Shown here piece after piece: positions 19,595-29,375 of a DNA stretch of 64,000 nucleotides. The first letter of the stretch is position 1, and each line of letters begins with the position of its first letter. This DNA comes from Glandiceps talaboti. Taxonomy: Eukaryota; Hemichordata; Enteropneusta; Spengelidae. The notes under the pieces were generated by a model. It was not told where the DNA came from and searched no databases. It was given only the letters and a program-made list of their open reading frames with translations. The position numbers and the translations under genes are program-made. The DNA is taken from positions 13,557,546-13,621,545 of the forward strand of contig NC_135557.1 of the NCBI RefSeq assembly GCF_964340395.1. Reading direction: 5' to 3'.

Positions 19595-20587
19595 TCATTT
19601 CCGAATAGGAAAAGGTATGTGGGATTCGTAACCAGCAAGAAATAAAGCAGTGTCCATATTACTTTTAACACGATACAGAGTCGAATTTCTAATTGCTTTT
19701 TTCACCAGTTCGATCTCATATTTCGCCTGTCTTCTGCAGGACAAAATGAGGAAAATGGTTTCTAAAAGCATCCAGCTACACGGTGATACTAGGTAAATTG
19801 CAGACGATATGCAAGACATGAAAATAAACATCGGTGTGAATATTAGAATAGCTGTCATGGGACATATTAACATGATGAAATTCATTATCAACATCAATGG
19901 AAACCACTGACCCAATTTCAACACAGAGCAAATTACAATGCTCGGTAAGACTATTCCGAAAAATGATACGATGAGTGTTAGTATACTTCCTTGACATTTC
20001 CCCTTTGTAACAAAAAATATGTATAGTTCCACCAACAGACACGAAAATAAATGTCTCAGCAAATGTAGATTTGTAATTCGTTCCTGTCCCTCGCGAGGTG
20101 TGTCCAACTTGATCTTGTTTGTATCGTTGTATCCCATACAGTTCAATAACACTGTGTAATCAATTTTGTCTGCTGTGTAACCGGGACTGTTTCTCAGTAT
20201 CTCTTCGTGTCGACGAAACAAAGACAAATCCTCTTGAATTTGGTGACTCTTGCCAAGGAAATATTCAACAGTTATGGGTGCCAAGATGTTAATTACAAGC
20301 GATAACACCCCCGTAACTATTAGCTTAACTGTAATGGGGTCAATGCCCTTTGATTTATTCTTGCAAAGCTGTAGACCAACTGTGTAATAATTTTTGTGAC
20401 AACCATAAAGCTCCCATCTCTCCTTGGTAAAGTATTTTGCGAACAGCATAGCACACACAGCATACATTGCAGTAATAATTAAAAATGCTCTCATATATGG
20501 AGATCTAGCAAACCAGATTGGTGAAGCGGAAAAATATCTCCGAAATGTCTGCAATTTAGCCAAATCATTTCGTATGAATTTAGCCAT
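19595..20587 (-). CDS. Multi-pass membrane protein
   Basis: The frame reaches an ATG at 20641, but a TATAAATA at 20659-20666 would put transcription start near 20632, so the ATG at 20587 (330 residues) is more likely. A helix at about 30-50 is followed by a second near 85-110, a polar domain (about 115-190), then four closely spaced hydrophobic segments (about 195-290) and a basic C-terminus. There is no recognisable GPCR or transporter signature. AATAAA on the minus strand (TTTATT 19583-19588) is 7 bp past the stop. Function unknown; probably an envelope or organelle membrane protein. Confidence 0.7.
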   Translation of the reverse strand: MAKFIRNDLAKLQTFRRYFSASPIWFARSPYMRAFLIITAMYAVCAMLFAKYFTKERWELYGCHKNYYTVGLQLCKNKSKGIDPITVKLIVTGVLSLVINILAPITVEYFLGKSHQIQEDLSLFRRHEEILRNSPGYTADKIDYTVLLNCMGYNDTNKIKLDTPREGQERITNLHLLRHLFSCLLVELYIFFVTKGKCQGSILTLIVSFFGIVLPSIVICSVLKLGQWFPLMLIMNFIMLICPMTAILIFTPMFIFMSCISSAIYLVSPCSWMLLETIFLILSCRRQAKYEIELVKKAIRNSTLYRVKSNMDTALFLAGYESHIPFPIRK

Positions 20588-20712
20588 CTTCACTATGAAA
20601 CCAGTCACACAACCGTCATACGCACCCTCACATACATACATACATACATATAAATGTATATTTATACATAAGTCAGAGAATTACGATTAAAAAAACAGTA
20701 TTCATTTATTTC

Positions 20713-21549
20713 TTAACTGAAAAACATTTTACGAGCTACAAAATGACATCTGCAAAACGGGCATCTCGAATGTTTCGTAACTTTTTTCAATTTAACGTAA
20801 CAATGTGTGCAAATTAAATGACCACATTTCACTCCCACTAAGGACACAGTGCCAAAAAAGCAGACTTTACAAGTGAATTTCTCTAATGTACTGCCATTGT
20901 CAGTGTTTCCGTTGGCCGACTGCCTACTGCCGCCATGTGAAGAATTTTCATTACTTTCGTTTTCAGTCAGTCTTTGAAAGATATGTTTTCCTTGAGCAAT
21001 AAGTAGCGTGCGATCTTCGTTGTTAGGGATGATGCGGATAAAATGGGTGCGCATCCGTTCCAAAGAGTCTTGTCTTTGTACATTCCTTCCCAAATGCATG
21101 GCTATTTCGTGAGAAAGTTCTCTTCTTGAAATGTGGGCTGTTGTCCTGCGACGGAAGACAAATCTACTCATTAGATACACGACTGCCTTTGCCAACCTTG
21201 TTATTACCATTTCAGACTGTCTTCCATCACATAGTCTAGCGATAAAAGCAATCATACGGCTGTAAAGACGGTACCAGGCAGTACGGGGTTTTGCAATGTC
21301 ACGACTCATGTATTCCATCCTTTTTGTCATATTCCTCACGTCACTATTCAAACTTTCTGCGAAACACCTCTTGGATACAGTTGAAAACGTGAAATGTTCC
21401 ATAAGTATATCCGACAAATCAACACTTGCCTCTTCCAGGGGCATGGTAAAGTCGCATCCAGTACAATGCACTAATTCGATGTCTCTGGAAACTATTAAAT
21501 TATTTTCAGTGAGTATTTCTGGATCGAGAGTTGATATTGTTTCAGCCAT
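20713..21549 (-). CDS. IAP-like RING-finger E3 ligase, copy 2
   Basis: A 278-residue paralogue of the protein at 4710. The N-terminal zinc site C29, C32, H52, C62 is at identical positions, with the shared context SRDIELVHCTGCDF. The middle is helical with many basic residues. The C-terminal C3HC4 RING (CKVCFFGT, CGHLICTHC, CPFCR) ends in the KMFFS tail typical of IAPs. The charged linker of copy 1 is shortened here. TTTATT at 20705-20710 places AATAAA three bases after the stop. TATATAAAG lies at 21586-21594 on the minus strand, about 40 bp before the ATG. Confidence 0.87.
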   Translation of the reverse strand: MAETISTLDPEILTENNLIVSRDIELVHCTGCDFTMPLEEASVDLSDILMEHFTFSTVSKRCFAESLNSDVRNMTKRMEYMSRDIAKPRTAWYRLYSRMIAFIARLCDGRQSEMVITRLAKAVVYLMSRFVFRRRTTAHISRRELSHEIAMHLGRNVQRQDSLERMRTHFIRIIPNNEDRTLLIAQGKHIFQRLTENESNENSSHGGSRQSANGNTDNGSTLEKFTCKVCFFGTVSLVGVKCGHLICTHCYVKLKKVTKHSRCPFCRCHFVARKMFFS

Positions 21550-21585
21550 GATGCCGATTAATCATGAGACCATGACAGCGGGCCT

Positions 21586-21950
21586 TTATATAAAGTAGTG
21601 ACCACGTGATCATATGTGACGACACAAATTGAACAAAATCGTGACGTGAGCATATCGTTGTTGACGTTCGAATTCACCAAACACGATATAAAAAAAATAT
21701 GACGTGGAATCAACATGCACGACGACGATTGTAGCCCTGCACGTTCATGTAATTATAGATATGAAAGTCATGACGTCACTATATACTTTTAAGACAACCA
21801 AGTAGTGACCACGATCATATGCGACGACACAAATTGAACAAAATCGTGACGTGAGCATATCGTTGTTGACGTTCGAATTCTTGTCACAACTATATGACGT
21901 GGAATCAACATGACAATATGAATGCACGACGAAGACGATTGTAGCCCCCG
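21586..21950 (-). promoter_or_regulatory. Promoter of RING copy 2 with duplicated 150-bp block
   Basis: After the TATA box (21586-21594) the blocks 21593-21739 and 21800-21950 repeat the same order: AGTAGTGACCACG, GATCATATG, CGACACAAATTGAAC, TCGTGACGTGAGCATATCG and TGACGTGGAATCAACATG. A perfect TGACGTCA is at 21771-21778 between the blocks. Confidence 0.65.
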
Positions 21951-21963
21951 GCAGGTGAGGTTA

Positions 21964-22153
21964 TTTTTCATTCAGGCTTGCTTAAACACAAAGGTAATTA
22001 AATTTACCAAGTTGTTTACATTTTTACATTCCACTTGCGGAATGTGTCGAAAGGACCATTAACTTTATCCATAGTGTTACAACTGGAATGTAAAAATGTA
22101 AACAACTTGGTAAATTTAATTACCTTTGTGTTTAAGCAAGCCTGAATGAAAAA
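21964..22153. repeat. Perfect long hairpin (70-bp arms)
   Basis: 21964-22033 is the exact reverse complement of 22084-22153, separated by a 50-bp loop. The arms start TTTTTCATTCAGGC. Perfect identity means recent origin or active maintenance. It can form a long stem in DNA or RNA; the loop has no recognisable gene. Confidence 0.95.
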
Positions 22154-22207
22154 TACACGATAACGTTTCCAATTTGAAGTTAAGTGTCCTTTTCGTACCT
22201 TGCCAAA

Positions 22208-22290
22208 TCGTCGCGTCACTGAGAGCAGTAAGGTCGTATCTGCCTATACAAGTGCATTGCAGATACGACCTTACTGCACTGACGCGACGA
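22208..22290. repeat. Second hairpin
   Basis: 22208-22243 pairs with 22259-22290 across a loop of 15 bases; the inner 19 bp (GCAGTAAGGTCGTATCTGC) pair perfectly and the outer TCGTCGCGTCA pairs after a small asymmetric bulge. It lies 54 bp from the first hairpin and abuts the RING remnant. Confidence 0.9.
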
Positions 22291-22490
22291 TATGGCTTTA
22301 CAGTTAAGAGGTGCGTTTGAAATTGTTATGTGTAGACAAATTTGTATTTAAAAAATCTGAAAATTGAATTTGTATGAATATTTTTTTTTTCTGAAAAATA
22401 AAATTCTCCGCTTGGTATACTAATCAATTCAGCATTGGTATGATTCGTATTTGCATGAGAAGAAGTTGATAATGTGAGAATTGTATAAAT
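22291..22490 (+). pseudogene. Remnant 3' end of a RING gene
   Basis: TATGGCTTTACAGTTAAGAGG resembles the last codons, stop and 3' UTR of the RING gene at 4710-5729 (TTCTACAGTTAAGAG). Further shared blocks follow, such as GAATTTGTATGAATA, TACTAATCA and GGTATGATTCGTATTTGCATG. Only the end of the gene and its UTR are left; the coding part is gone or replaced by the hairpins. Confidence 0.6.
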
Positions 22491-22533
22491 GGAAGGTTTA
22501 TATTAATATCTAAAGCTAAACACAGACGATAAT

Positions 22534-22736
22534 ACTGAGCGTTCTATGTCTTTGAACAAGACAGGAAATGTATGATTGTGGGGACGAATTTTGCTTGCAA
22601 TTCACAAGATCTGTGTATCCAAGGTAGAGGTCGACAAGAGAAAGTTGTAGTTGCAGATGCCAGTGATAGAAAAGAAGATTTATTTATGAATTAAAGCCGA
22701 AATAATATTATCTAATCATCATCCACATGACCATGT
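22534..22736 (+). repeat. 203-bp direct repeat, left copy
   Basis: Nearly identical to 25331-25533 (a handful of substitutions). It begins ACTGAGCGTTCT and ends CACATGACCAT. The two copies bracket 2.6 kb with a tRNA gene, the 283-bp array and one protein gene. Confidence 0.93.
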
Positions 22737-22830
22737 ATCTTACCCACCAAGCACAGTAAGTTAAGTTAAGTTAAGACGTGTTATTTTATATACTTGTGAA
22801 TTTCACAAAACCAAACATGAAAAGATCGTA

Positions 22831-22912
22831 CGTAGTCGGCAGGATTCGAACCTGCGCGGGTAGAACCCAATAGATTTCAAGTCTATCGCCTTAACCACTC
22901 GGCCACGACTAC
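22831..22912 (-). tRNA. tRNA-Ser (anticodon UGA)
   Basis: The minus strand folds into a type II tRNA: 7-bp acceptor GTAGTCG/CGACTAC, D arm GGCCGAGTGGTTAAGGC, a 5-bp anticodon stem with loop CTTGAAA (anticodon TGA at 22879-22877), a variable arm, and the T loop GTTCGAATC. The internal A and B boxes of a Pol III gene are intact, and TTTT follows 7 bases after the 3' end (22823-22820) as terminator. CCA is not encoded, as in eukaryotes. It could be a viral tRNA or part of captured host DNA. Confidence 0.95.
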
Positions 22913-23175
22913 TCATCTATGATATACATTGGATTTAATAAGTACGATATTGGACGAGTTTATGGCAACGTCTAGATCATGATCTACAAACCTGATTATC
23001 TCAAGGAATATGCCTTTCCAAAAGTTGACATGGTGGCGCTCTACCTACTGTCTGCGTGTACCTTGGGGTACTGACCGGTACATTGCCATTAAAGGGCATA
23101 TCCTAAGGAACATACAAAGTTGCCTGGCATGGGAGATTGTTTTGAATTTTATTACGAAAAATCATACAGTGTTGG

Positions 23176-24357
23176 CCAAATCATTCAGCAGCATACATTG
23201 ACGGTGTCTGTTGAAAAACGAAATAAAAAAAAAATAACGTGGCGGTGTTTTTACCAACTTCTCATCATCCGCTCACATGCATTTGGTTTGCTCTCAAAAG
23301 ATATTGGGGAGAAGTTCAAAGACAGACTAGAATATGCCATGACCAATATTGTACGGATGTATGCACATAAAGACGTGGAAATATTGAAGCAACATATGCA
23401 AGAAAAAGTTAAAAACCCAAGGACATTTGTTCTCATTATTGCTGATGAGTGCCATCGACCAAATCATTCATCAGCATACATTGACGGTGTCTGTTGAAAA
23501 ACGAAATAAAAAAAAAATAACGTGGCGGTGTTTTTACCAACTTCTCATCATCCGCTCACATGCATTTGGTTTGCTCTCAAAAGATATTGGGGAGAAGTTC
23601 AAAGACAGACTAGAATATGCCATGACCAATATTGTACGGATGTATGCACATAAAGACGTGGAAATATTGAAGCAACATATGCAAGAAAAAGTTAAAAACC
23701 CAAGGACATTTGTTCTCATTATTGCTGATGAGTGCCATCGACCAAATCATTCATCAGCATACATTGACGGTGTCTGTTGAAAAACGAAATAAAAAAAAAT
23801 AACGTGGCGGTGTTTTTACCAACTTCTCATCATCCGCTCACATGCATTTGGTTTGCTCTCAAAAGATATTGGGGAGAAGTTCAAAGACAGACTAGAATAT
23901 GCCATGACCAATATTGTACGGATGTATGCACATAAAGACGTGGAAATATTGAAGCAACATATGCAAGAAAAAGTTAAAAACCCAAGGACATTTGTTCTCA
24001 TTATTGCTGATGAGTGCCATCGACCAAATCATTCATCAGCATACATTGACGGTGTCTGTTGAAAAACGAAATAAAAAAAAAATAACGTGGCGGTGTTTTT
24101 ACCAACTTCTCATCATCCGCTCACATGCATTTGGTTTGCTCTCAAAAGATATTGGGGAGAAGTTCAAAGACAGACTAGAATATGCCATGACCAATATTGT
24201 ACGGATGTATGCACATAAAGACGTGGAAATATTGAAGCAACATATGCAAGAAAAAGTTAAAAACCCAAGGACATTTGTTCTCGTTATTGCTGATGAGTGC
24301 CATCGACCAAATCATTCATCAGCATACATTGACGGTGTCTGTTGAAAAACGAAATAA
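23176..24357 (+). repeat. 283-bp tandem array, four units
   Basis: The phrase ACGGTGTCTGTTG recurs at 23201, 23484, 23767, 24049 and 24332, a period of 282-283 bp. Each unit has GTGGCGGTGTTTT and CTCATCATCCGCT, which also make up the 5' leader of the gene at 24614, and a 69-codon frame with VLIIADECHRP, resembling a DECH-type helicase motif II. The frames end in a stop in every unit. The array looks like amplification of a hybrid of promoter/leader and a gene fragment. Confidence 0.9.
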
Positions 24358-24470
24358 AATTTAAAAAAATAACGTAACAAAAGGCAATAAAATTTGGTCG
24401 CCGATTGGTCAACAACGACGTTACGTGTTTTTTTTGCCCGATGGTTAATAGCCCATTGCCTATATAAATG

Positions 24471-24478
24471 GCGGTGTT
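24471..24478 (+). promoter_or_regulatory. TATA box of the 24614 gene
   Basis: TATATAAA followed by TGGCGGTGTTTTCACC and CTCATCATCCGCT, the sequence that was amplified in the array upstream (without its TATA). The leader runs about 110 bp to the ATG. Confidence 0.7.
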
Positions 24479-24613
24479 TTCACCGACTCTCATCATCCGC
24501 TGAACAGCCACTGATCAGGAGTACACATCTCGTCAGTACCTCAAACTCATAATCCCCGGAGGAACGAACGATTTTGGAAGTGACGACTACAAGATACAAT
24601 AAGCAGTATCATC

Positions 24614-25036
24614 ATGGAAGACCTGAAATCTATTACCAGACACTTCGGCGATGCAGAGGCAGAGAATATCATTAAGAAGCAAGGTGACCTGTGCTTTGAA
24701 GACGTCTTCCCTTGTTTGAAGAACAAAGAGAAGAAGCCCCATGAAGTAGCTAATGATTTTCTGAAAAGATTTCTTTGTTGTCGGTATGGAGAAACAAAGC
24801 GTGTCGAGGGCGTGTTTTTTGAGTGTGAATTTGGGAAGATGGGACAAGAAGAATGCATCGTATTGATTTTGGTATACGGTACTTCACGCATTTCCATGGA
24901 ACTGAATGACGTGACTGATCCAGGTGCATATATGCGTGATACACTAATCATCTACCATGACGAAGGTTACGAAGATGAACAACTAAGATTCTGCAATTGG
25001 AGAGCTAAAGAAGTAATTGACAGAATAGCTAAATGA
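24614..25036 (+). CDS. Unknown 140-residue protein
   Basis: I do not recognise this protein. It is acidic, soluble and cysteine-containing (five cysteines), with a predicted helix at 1-60 and a beta-rich centre (ECIVLILVYGTSRISMEL). A good TATA box and leader precede it. Several AATAAA-like sites follow (near 25066). It is the only intact gene between the 203-bp direct repeats, and its leader is the source of the tandem array. Confidence 0.65.
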   Translation: MEDLKSITRHFGDAEAENIIKKQGDLCFEDVFPCLKNKEKKPHEVANDFLKRFLCCRYGETKRVEGVFFECEFGKMGQEECIVLILVYGTSRISMELNDVTDPGAYMRDTLIIYHDEGYEDEQLRFCNWRAKEVIDRIAK

Positions 25037-25186
25037 CAGTTATATAAATCATTGATTTTTTTCAATAATAAATGTGATATTGTGTAAAAAAAAGTTTGGG
25101 TTTTTTTTTTTTTTTTTACATATTTCTGATTTGTTTGAGTGGATATATAAAATACACAAAGCAAATAAAATATGTGTGTAGTTTCA

Positions 25187-25228
25187 GCATACATTGGCGG
25201 TGTCTGTTGAAAAACGAAATAAAATAAA
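25187..25228 (+). repeat. Truncated copy of the 283-bp unit
   Basis: CAGCATACATTGGCGGTGTC and the following TGTTGAAAAACGAAATAAAA repeat the unit end seen at 24320-24357, now on the far side of the 24614 gene. The gene is therefore embedded in the array. Confidence 0.8.
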
Positions 25229-25330
25229 AATAAAAACAAACAAAAAAAGAGTGAAAACTTTACTCATTCTGCAATCTTCGATCTACCATGAAATAAACCA
25301 ATCAATCAACACACACACATTCATTCATTC

Positions 25331-25533
25331 ACTGAGCGTTCTGTGTCTTTGAACAAGACAGGAAATGTATGATTGTGGGGACGAATTTTGCTTGCAATTC
25401 ACAAGATCTGTGTATCCAAGGTAGAGGTCGACAAGAGAAACTAGTAGTTGCAGATGCCAGTGATAGAAAAGAAGATTTATTTATGGATTAAAGCCGAAAT
25501 AATATTATCTAATCCTCATCCACATGACCATAT
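25331..25533 (+). repeat. 203-bp direct repeat, right copy
   Basis: Right-hand partner of 22534-22736. It is followed by a 45-codon open stretch (about 25544-25690) with no start that I do not recognise, then by promoter-like sequence with CACGATCACGATC repeats and a TATA box at 25801. Confidence 0.93.
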
Positions 25534-25800
25534 ATTTTCGTAGCTGTATCTTTGAACTATTACTACAATACTATGAGAGAAGAAGGGAGAGACAAGCAGT
25601 TACTACGAGAGGATTGGTCCTTCCAAGCATTGAGGAAGCAATGGAATAGTGATAGGGAGACTGTTGTGGATACATTGAGGAGCTGGTAGGCATCACTATA
25701 TCGTTGGCGACGTTCTTACCACCAACCACGATACAGGAAAACTATGCTATTTACTTCACGATCACGATCACGATCTTATTTTTTTTTTACCTAAATCGTC

Positions 25801-25808
25801 TATATAAA
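25801..25808 (+). promoter_or_regulatory. TATA box of the 25879 gene
   Basis: TATATAAA preceded by AATCGTC, as at the paralogous gene (14343). The region 25690-25800 has TATCGTTGGCGACGTTC, related to the RING copy 2 promoter block. Confidence 0.7.
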
Positions 25809-25878
25809 GGGAAAAGTATTAAAACGTTGACCAAACCTCAGGAACTTTCCTAAGTGATAACATCGTTTAACGATAGTA

Positions 25879-26858
25879 ATGGCTTCTTCTGAAACAATTC
25901 ATACTGACTTTGGAGATATAGCTGACATTGCGATGAGACTAGTAAGATTACTATTAATATTATTAACATTTATTATAATAATTGTTCTTATTATATCCAT
26001 TTTAATTTTTATTATTGTTATTTCGTTGTGAAGTTCGCACGTTCAAACAAACTTGTTATCAAATGTCACGTTGATACTGATACGAGTTATGGTGAGACAT
26101 GTCTTTGTTTTTAGTTGCACAAAGCAAGAGACAGAAAGAGACGTTTACATTTGGGACTATTGGGAGATAATACATATTGTTTTGTTTTGTTCTCCTTATA
26201 GGATGCATTAGAAGTACATGCACCAGACGATTGCGATCTACAGGCAAAGAAAAGTATTGGATTGATGCAAGGCGATAAGAAACAACTTGTATCGTCCGAA
26301 ACCGAACGAATGGAACCAAACGGTCATCGAAATAATCAATATATGGCGGAAATTGAAGCGGGGGAAATAAGGGAGGGCGAGGATAAATACAACTATACAT
26401 CACGTGCACGTTTACCAAGCTCACACAACAATGAATCAAGAGAGACAGACAAGGATATGGATTCGTTACGAAAATTAAAAACTTTATATCGATTCCTGAG
26501 AAACAGATTGCATGAATACAAGCATGTATCGTACGATCGTTTGCTGCCAAGAGACATCGACTACTGCACTAGATTGATTAGACGTGTACTTGGACGCGAT
26601 TACAAAGTACGTAATTTCACCTACAGCTTGTCCAAGGCCATAAACGTTGCGGACAACAAGGCAAAGGAATTCAACAGAAGAGAAAAACAGTTACTTTGCC
26701 GAAGATATCGAACACCCGGCACCATTTTTCGTCACTCAAATGCGAAGAGAATACATGTCAACAAATCTTTGAACTATCAAAGTCAACGAACACCATGCAC
26801 CACGTATCGTCACTCAAATACGAAGAGACGGCGTGGCAAGAACTTTTCATACTATTAA
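25879..26858 (+). CDS. Two-exon gene for a basic 239-residue protein
   Basis: Exon 1 is 25879-25941 (21 codons) and exon 2 is 26202-26858. The intron has GTAAGA and TCTCCTTATAG and is phase 0. Promoter, leader and first exon resemble the gene at 14418 (both end exon 1 in I-x-x-x-x-RL before GTAAGA), so they share an origin at the 5' end only. The product is acidic at first, then strongly basic, with repeated RHSN-AKR / RHSN-TKR near the C-terminus; a nucleic-acid-binding tail is likely. AATAAA follows near 26876. A broken copy lies directly downstream. Confidence 0.6.
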
Positions 26859-26938
26859 GCCTAACAAAAAAGTTAAATAAAAAATGCTTTACAATATGTT
26901 GTTGGCAAAGAGTAATGTGTCCGTTAGTCAAAACGGTG

Positions 26939-27310
26939 CAGTCTTGTAAGACAGACAATGATTCGTTACACAAATTAAAAACTTTATATCGATTCATGAG
27001 AAACAGTACTAGTCTGTATGTATCGTACGATCGCTTGTTGCCAAAAAACATCGACTACTGCACTAGTTTGATTCGAAGTGTACTTGGACGCGATTACAAA
27101 GTCATTCAACAGAAGAGAAAAACAGTTACTTTGCCGAAGATATCGAACACCCGGCACCATGTTTCGTCACTCAAATGCGAAGAGAATACATATCAACAAA
27201 TCTTTGAACTATCAAAGTCAACGAACACCATGCACCACGTATCGTCACTCAAATACGAAGAGATGGCATGGCAAGAACTTTTCATATTATTAAGCCTAAC
27301 AAAAAAGTTA
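26939..27310 (+). pseudogene. Broken copy of exon 2 of the 25879 gene
   Basis: Sequence from about 26450 to 26880 recurs at 26955-27310 with a deletion of about 70 bp (after GATTACAAAGT) and a frame change, so the two halves are in different frames. It ends with the same CTAACAAAAAAGTTAAATAAA. A third, shorter remnant is near 29290-29375. Confidence 0.75.
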
Positions 27311-27386
27311 AATAAAAAAATGCTTTACAATAACAACATGGCAATAAATAGGTTGTTGGCAAAGAGTAATGTGTCCGCTAGTCGTG

Positions 27387-29079
27387 TTAACACGTTACAG
27401 TCGACAGTCTTGTACTACAAGTTGTAGGATCATCGATATCGATATCGGTAACACATGTACTGCAAAGACTTGCTGTATCACAAGGATAAGGTGGCACTCG
27501 GTGTAGGAGATTTACACCTGAAAGAAAACAAAATAAATAAATGTACATAAATTTCATGTCGTCTATTTTGTGCATTACTATGTATGTATGTATACGTGCA
27601 TGTTGTATTATACGTACATACGCGAATGTGTATATATTTTGCTAACGTGGGTGTCAAATGATTGATAGAGGGCGCTCTTGTCACCATTCGCTTGTCCACT
27701 TGGCAAGTAGAAAACAAAAGTGTTTGCCCATTTCAAATAGTGAGGTGTTGTGATTGATTGGTTAACTTTTTTGTTTAGTCGAAAAATGTCACTTTGAAAG
27801 ATTCTGTGTGTACTGAAAAGTTCTCTACACCATGAACTGGAATCCTAGATAATATCAATTTTCATGGCCTAATTAATATTCATGCTATAGCATACAATTT
27901 GTAATGTAAAACGTAGTTCTTAAAATAATCACAAGTTTTTATGCACTTTCAGAAGCTATCAATATAAAAAATGAACATCTATTTCAACACTAATATAAAA
28001 TCTTTTCTTTCCTTCCAACTATTTTTTCTCCCAGTCAGCAGGATTTGTTTATTTGTTCCTATTATCACTGTTGTCAAATGTGCAGTTGATTCAAACACCC
28101 AAACCTGGAAAATCATGCTGTAATTTACTATTGATGAACAATATTCAATGGTACTTCCACATATATTTTCTTGATAGAGTAAACAAATACGTCAAGGACA
28201 GCTGGTCGGATTGTTTTGAAAAATTAACATATGTTATAACTTTCGAGACTTGTTGGCGCCGTGGTTATACAATGTATCCAAAATCCTGTCAGACATGTGC
28301 AGTGTCTAAAAAGTACAGCATAAAAACACATCCTTTGTTGGGGGGGGGGGGGGGGCAAGTATTTTTCAAAACAACTTGCCCGAGCCTTGAAATCACTTTT
28401 CCGCCATTATTTCGAGCCATGCATACCTCAATTTGGATACACTCTACTCTATCTTTACCACTGCAATAATGCACTAGATACAGCAACGAGCAATGAAACC
28501 ACGATCGAGTCCCTCACGAACGAAAAATTACGTTTAAAAAAAATAATTGAGAGAGCTTTTACCTTGAACGGTGTACACAGGTGGTTTCTCTTCCTTCCTT
28601 AACTGGCCGGCAATTTTATTCCCGAACCAAATTAGAAAGCACAGGCCAAGAGACGTGATGAGGACCAGGCCGAAATAAGCTGCTGAGACAAGTATGATTT
28701 CACTGAACGATGATGACTCTGAGTCTAACGAGACATCACTAGTCGTCTTCTTCTCTGAACGATGTTGAGGGATGTACAGACACAATTTCGTGACTTCGTC
28801 GTAAAAGTCGTTACCGTCAACGCATCCTCGACAGAGAGTGTCTGCTGTAAGGTTACAAGGTGAAAGAACTTTTACCCCATCCGGGCACTGGCGACACTGG
28901 CGACACACTCGTACCCTCTTTGACAATACATACTCGTAGTGGTTGGAGGGACACCGGGCAGGATCTGCAGTTGGCGGTGGCTGTAGGGGCTGCTTGTCGG
29001 TGATGGTGGTGGCGGTGGCTGTCGAGTTTGAACTTGCAAAAACGACGGCGAACAACACGATGCACGGCGCCAGATACAT
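27387..29079 (-). CDS. TNF-receptor-like membrane protein, probably two exons
   Basis: Exon 1 (29079-28563) encodes a signal peptide, a proline/threonine stalk, and one cysteine-rich domain with cysteines at 43, 59, 62, 65, 75, 83, 86 and 100 in TNFR spacing, then a transmembrane helix at about 127-151. The frame would stop at 28534 if unspliced. However, CAAG/GTAAAA at 28563/28562 and CTTTCAG before 27517 allow a 1045-bp intron; exon 2 (27517-27387) keeps the frame for 43 codons and ends at TAA. The second exon adds a cysteine- and threonine-containing cytoplasmic tail without a death domain. Viral TNFR homologues act as decoys or signalling mimics; a host gene is also possible. The exon 2 join is inferred. 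Confidence 0.6.
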
Positions 29080-29284
29080 GATTTCGAAGTAATTGGTAAT
29101 TTATGTTCCGTCATGCGCAGTAGGCATACATTATCAACCACTGATTGGTTGGAGGATAAAGGTTAAAAGGTGACTAATGTTTTGCATATTTCCACAAGAA
29201 CAAAAACGAAAGTATAAACATTTTATTCATCGTGTAATTGTACACGATTACAGAGTGCATCATTTTTATACATAGAAGTTGCGC

Positions 29285-29375
29285 ATTGCCAACAGTAAAG
29301 TACGAGAATTAAACAGAGAGAAAAACGTTATCGAACACTGCCAGTGCCAGTTCCACGTATCGTCACCCAGATACA
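29285..29375 (+). pseudogene. Short remnant of the 25879 gene
   Basis: The blocks ACAGAGAGAAAAACG, TTATCGAACAC and CACGTATCGTCACCCAGATAC match exon 2 of the gene at 25879 (near 26676-26820) in the same order. No open frame remains. Confidence 0.5.

Noticed and set aside
23251-24001. 61-codon minus frames repeated in each 283-bp unit
   Set aside because: Antisense of the DECH-containing frame; conserved only because the units are recent copies.
28053-28469. 138-codon + frame
   Set aside because: Lies in the predicted intron of the TNFR-like gene, includes a G-tract and has no coding character.
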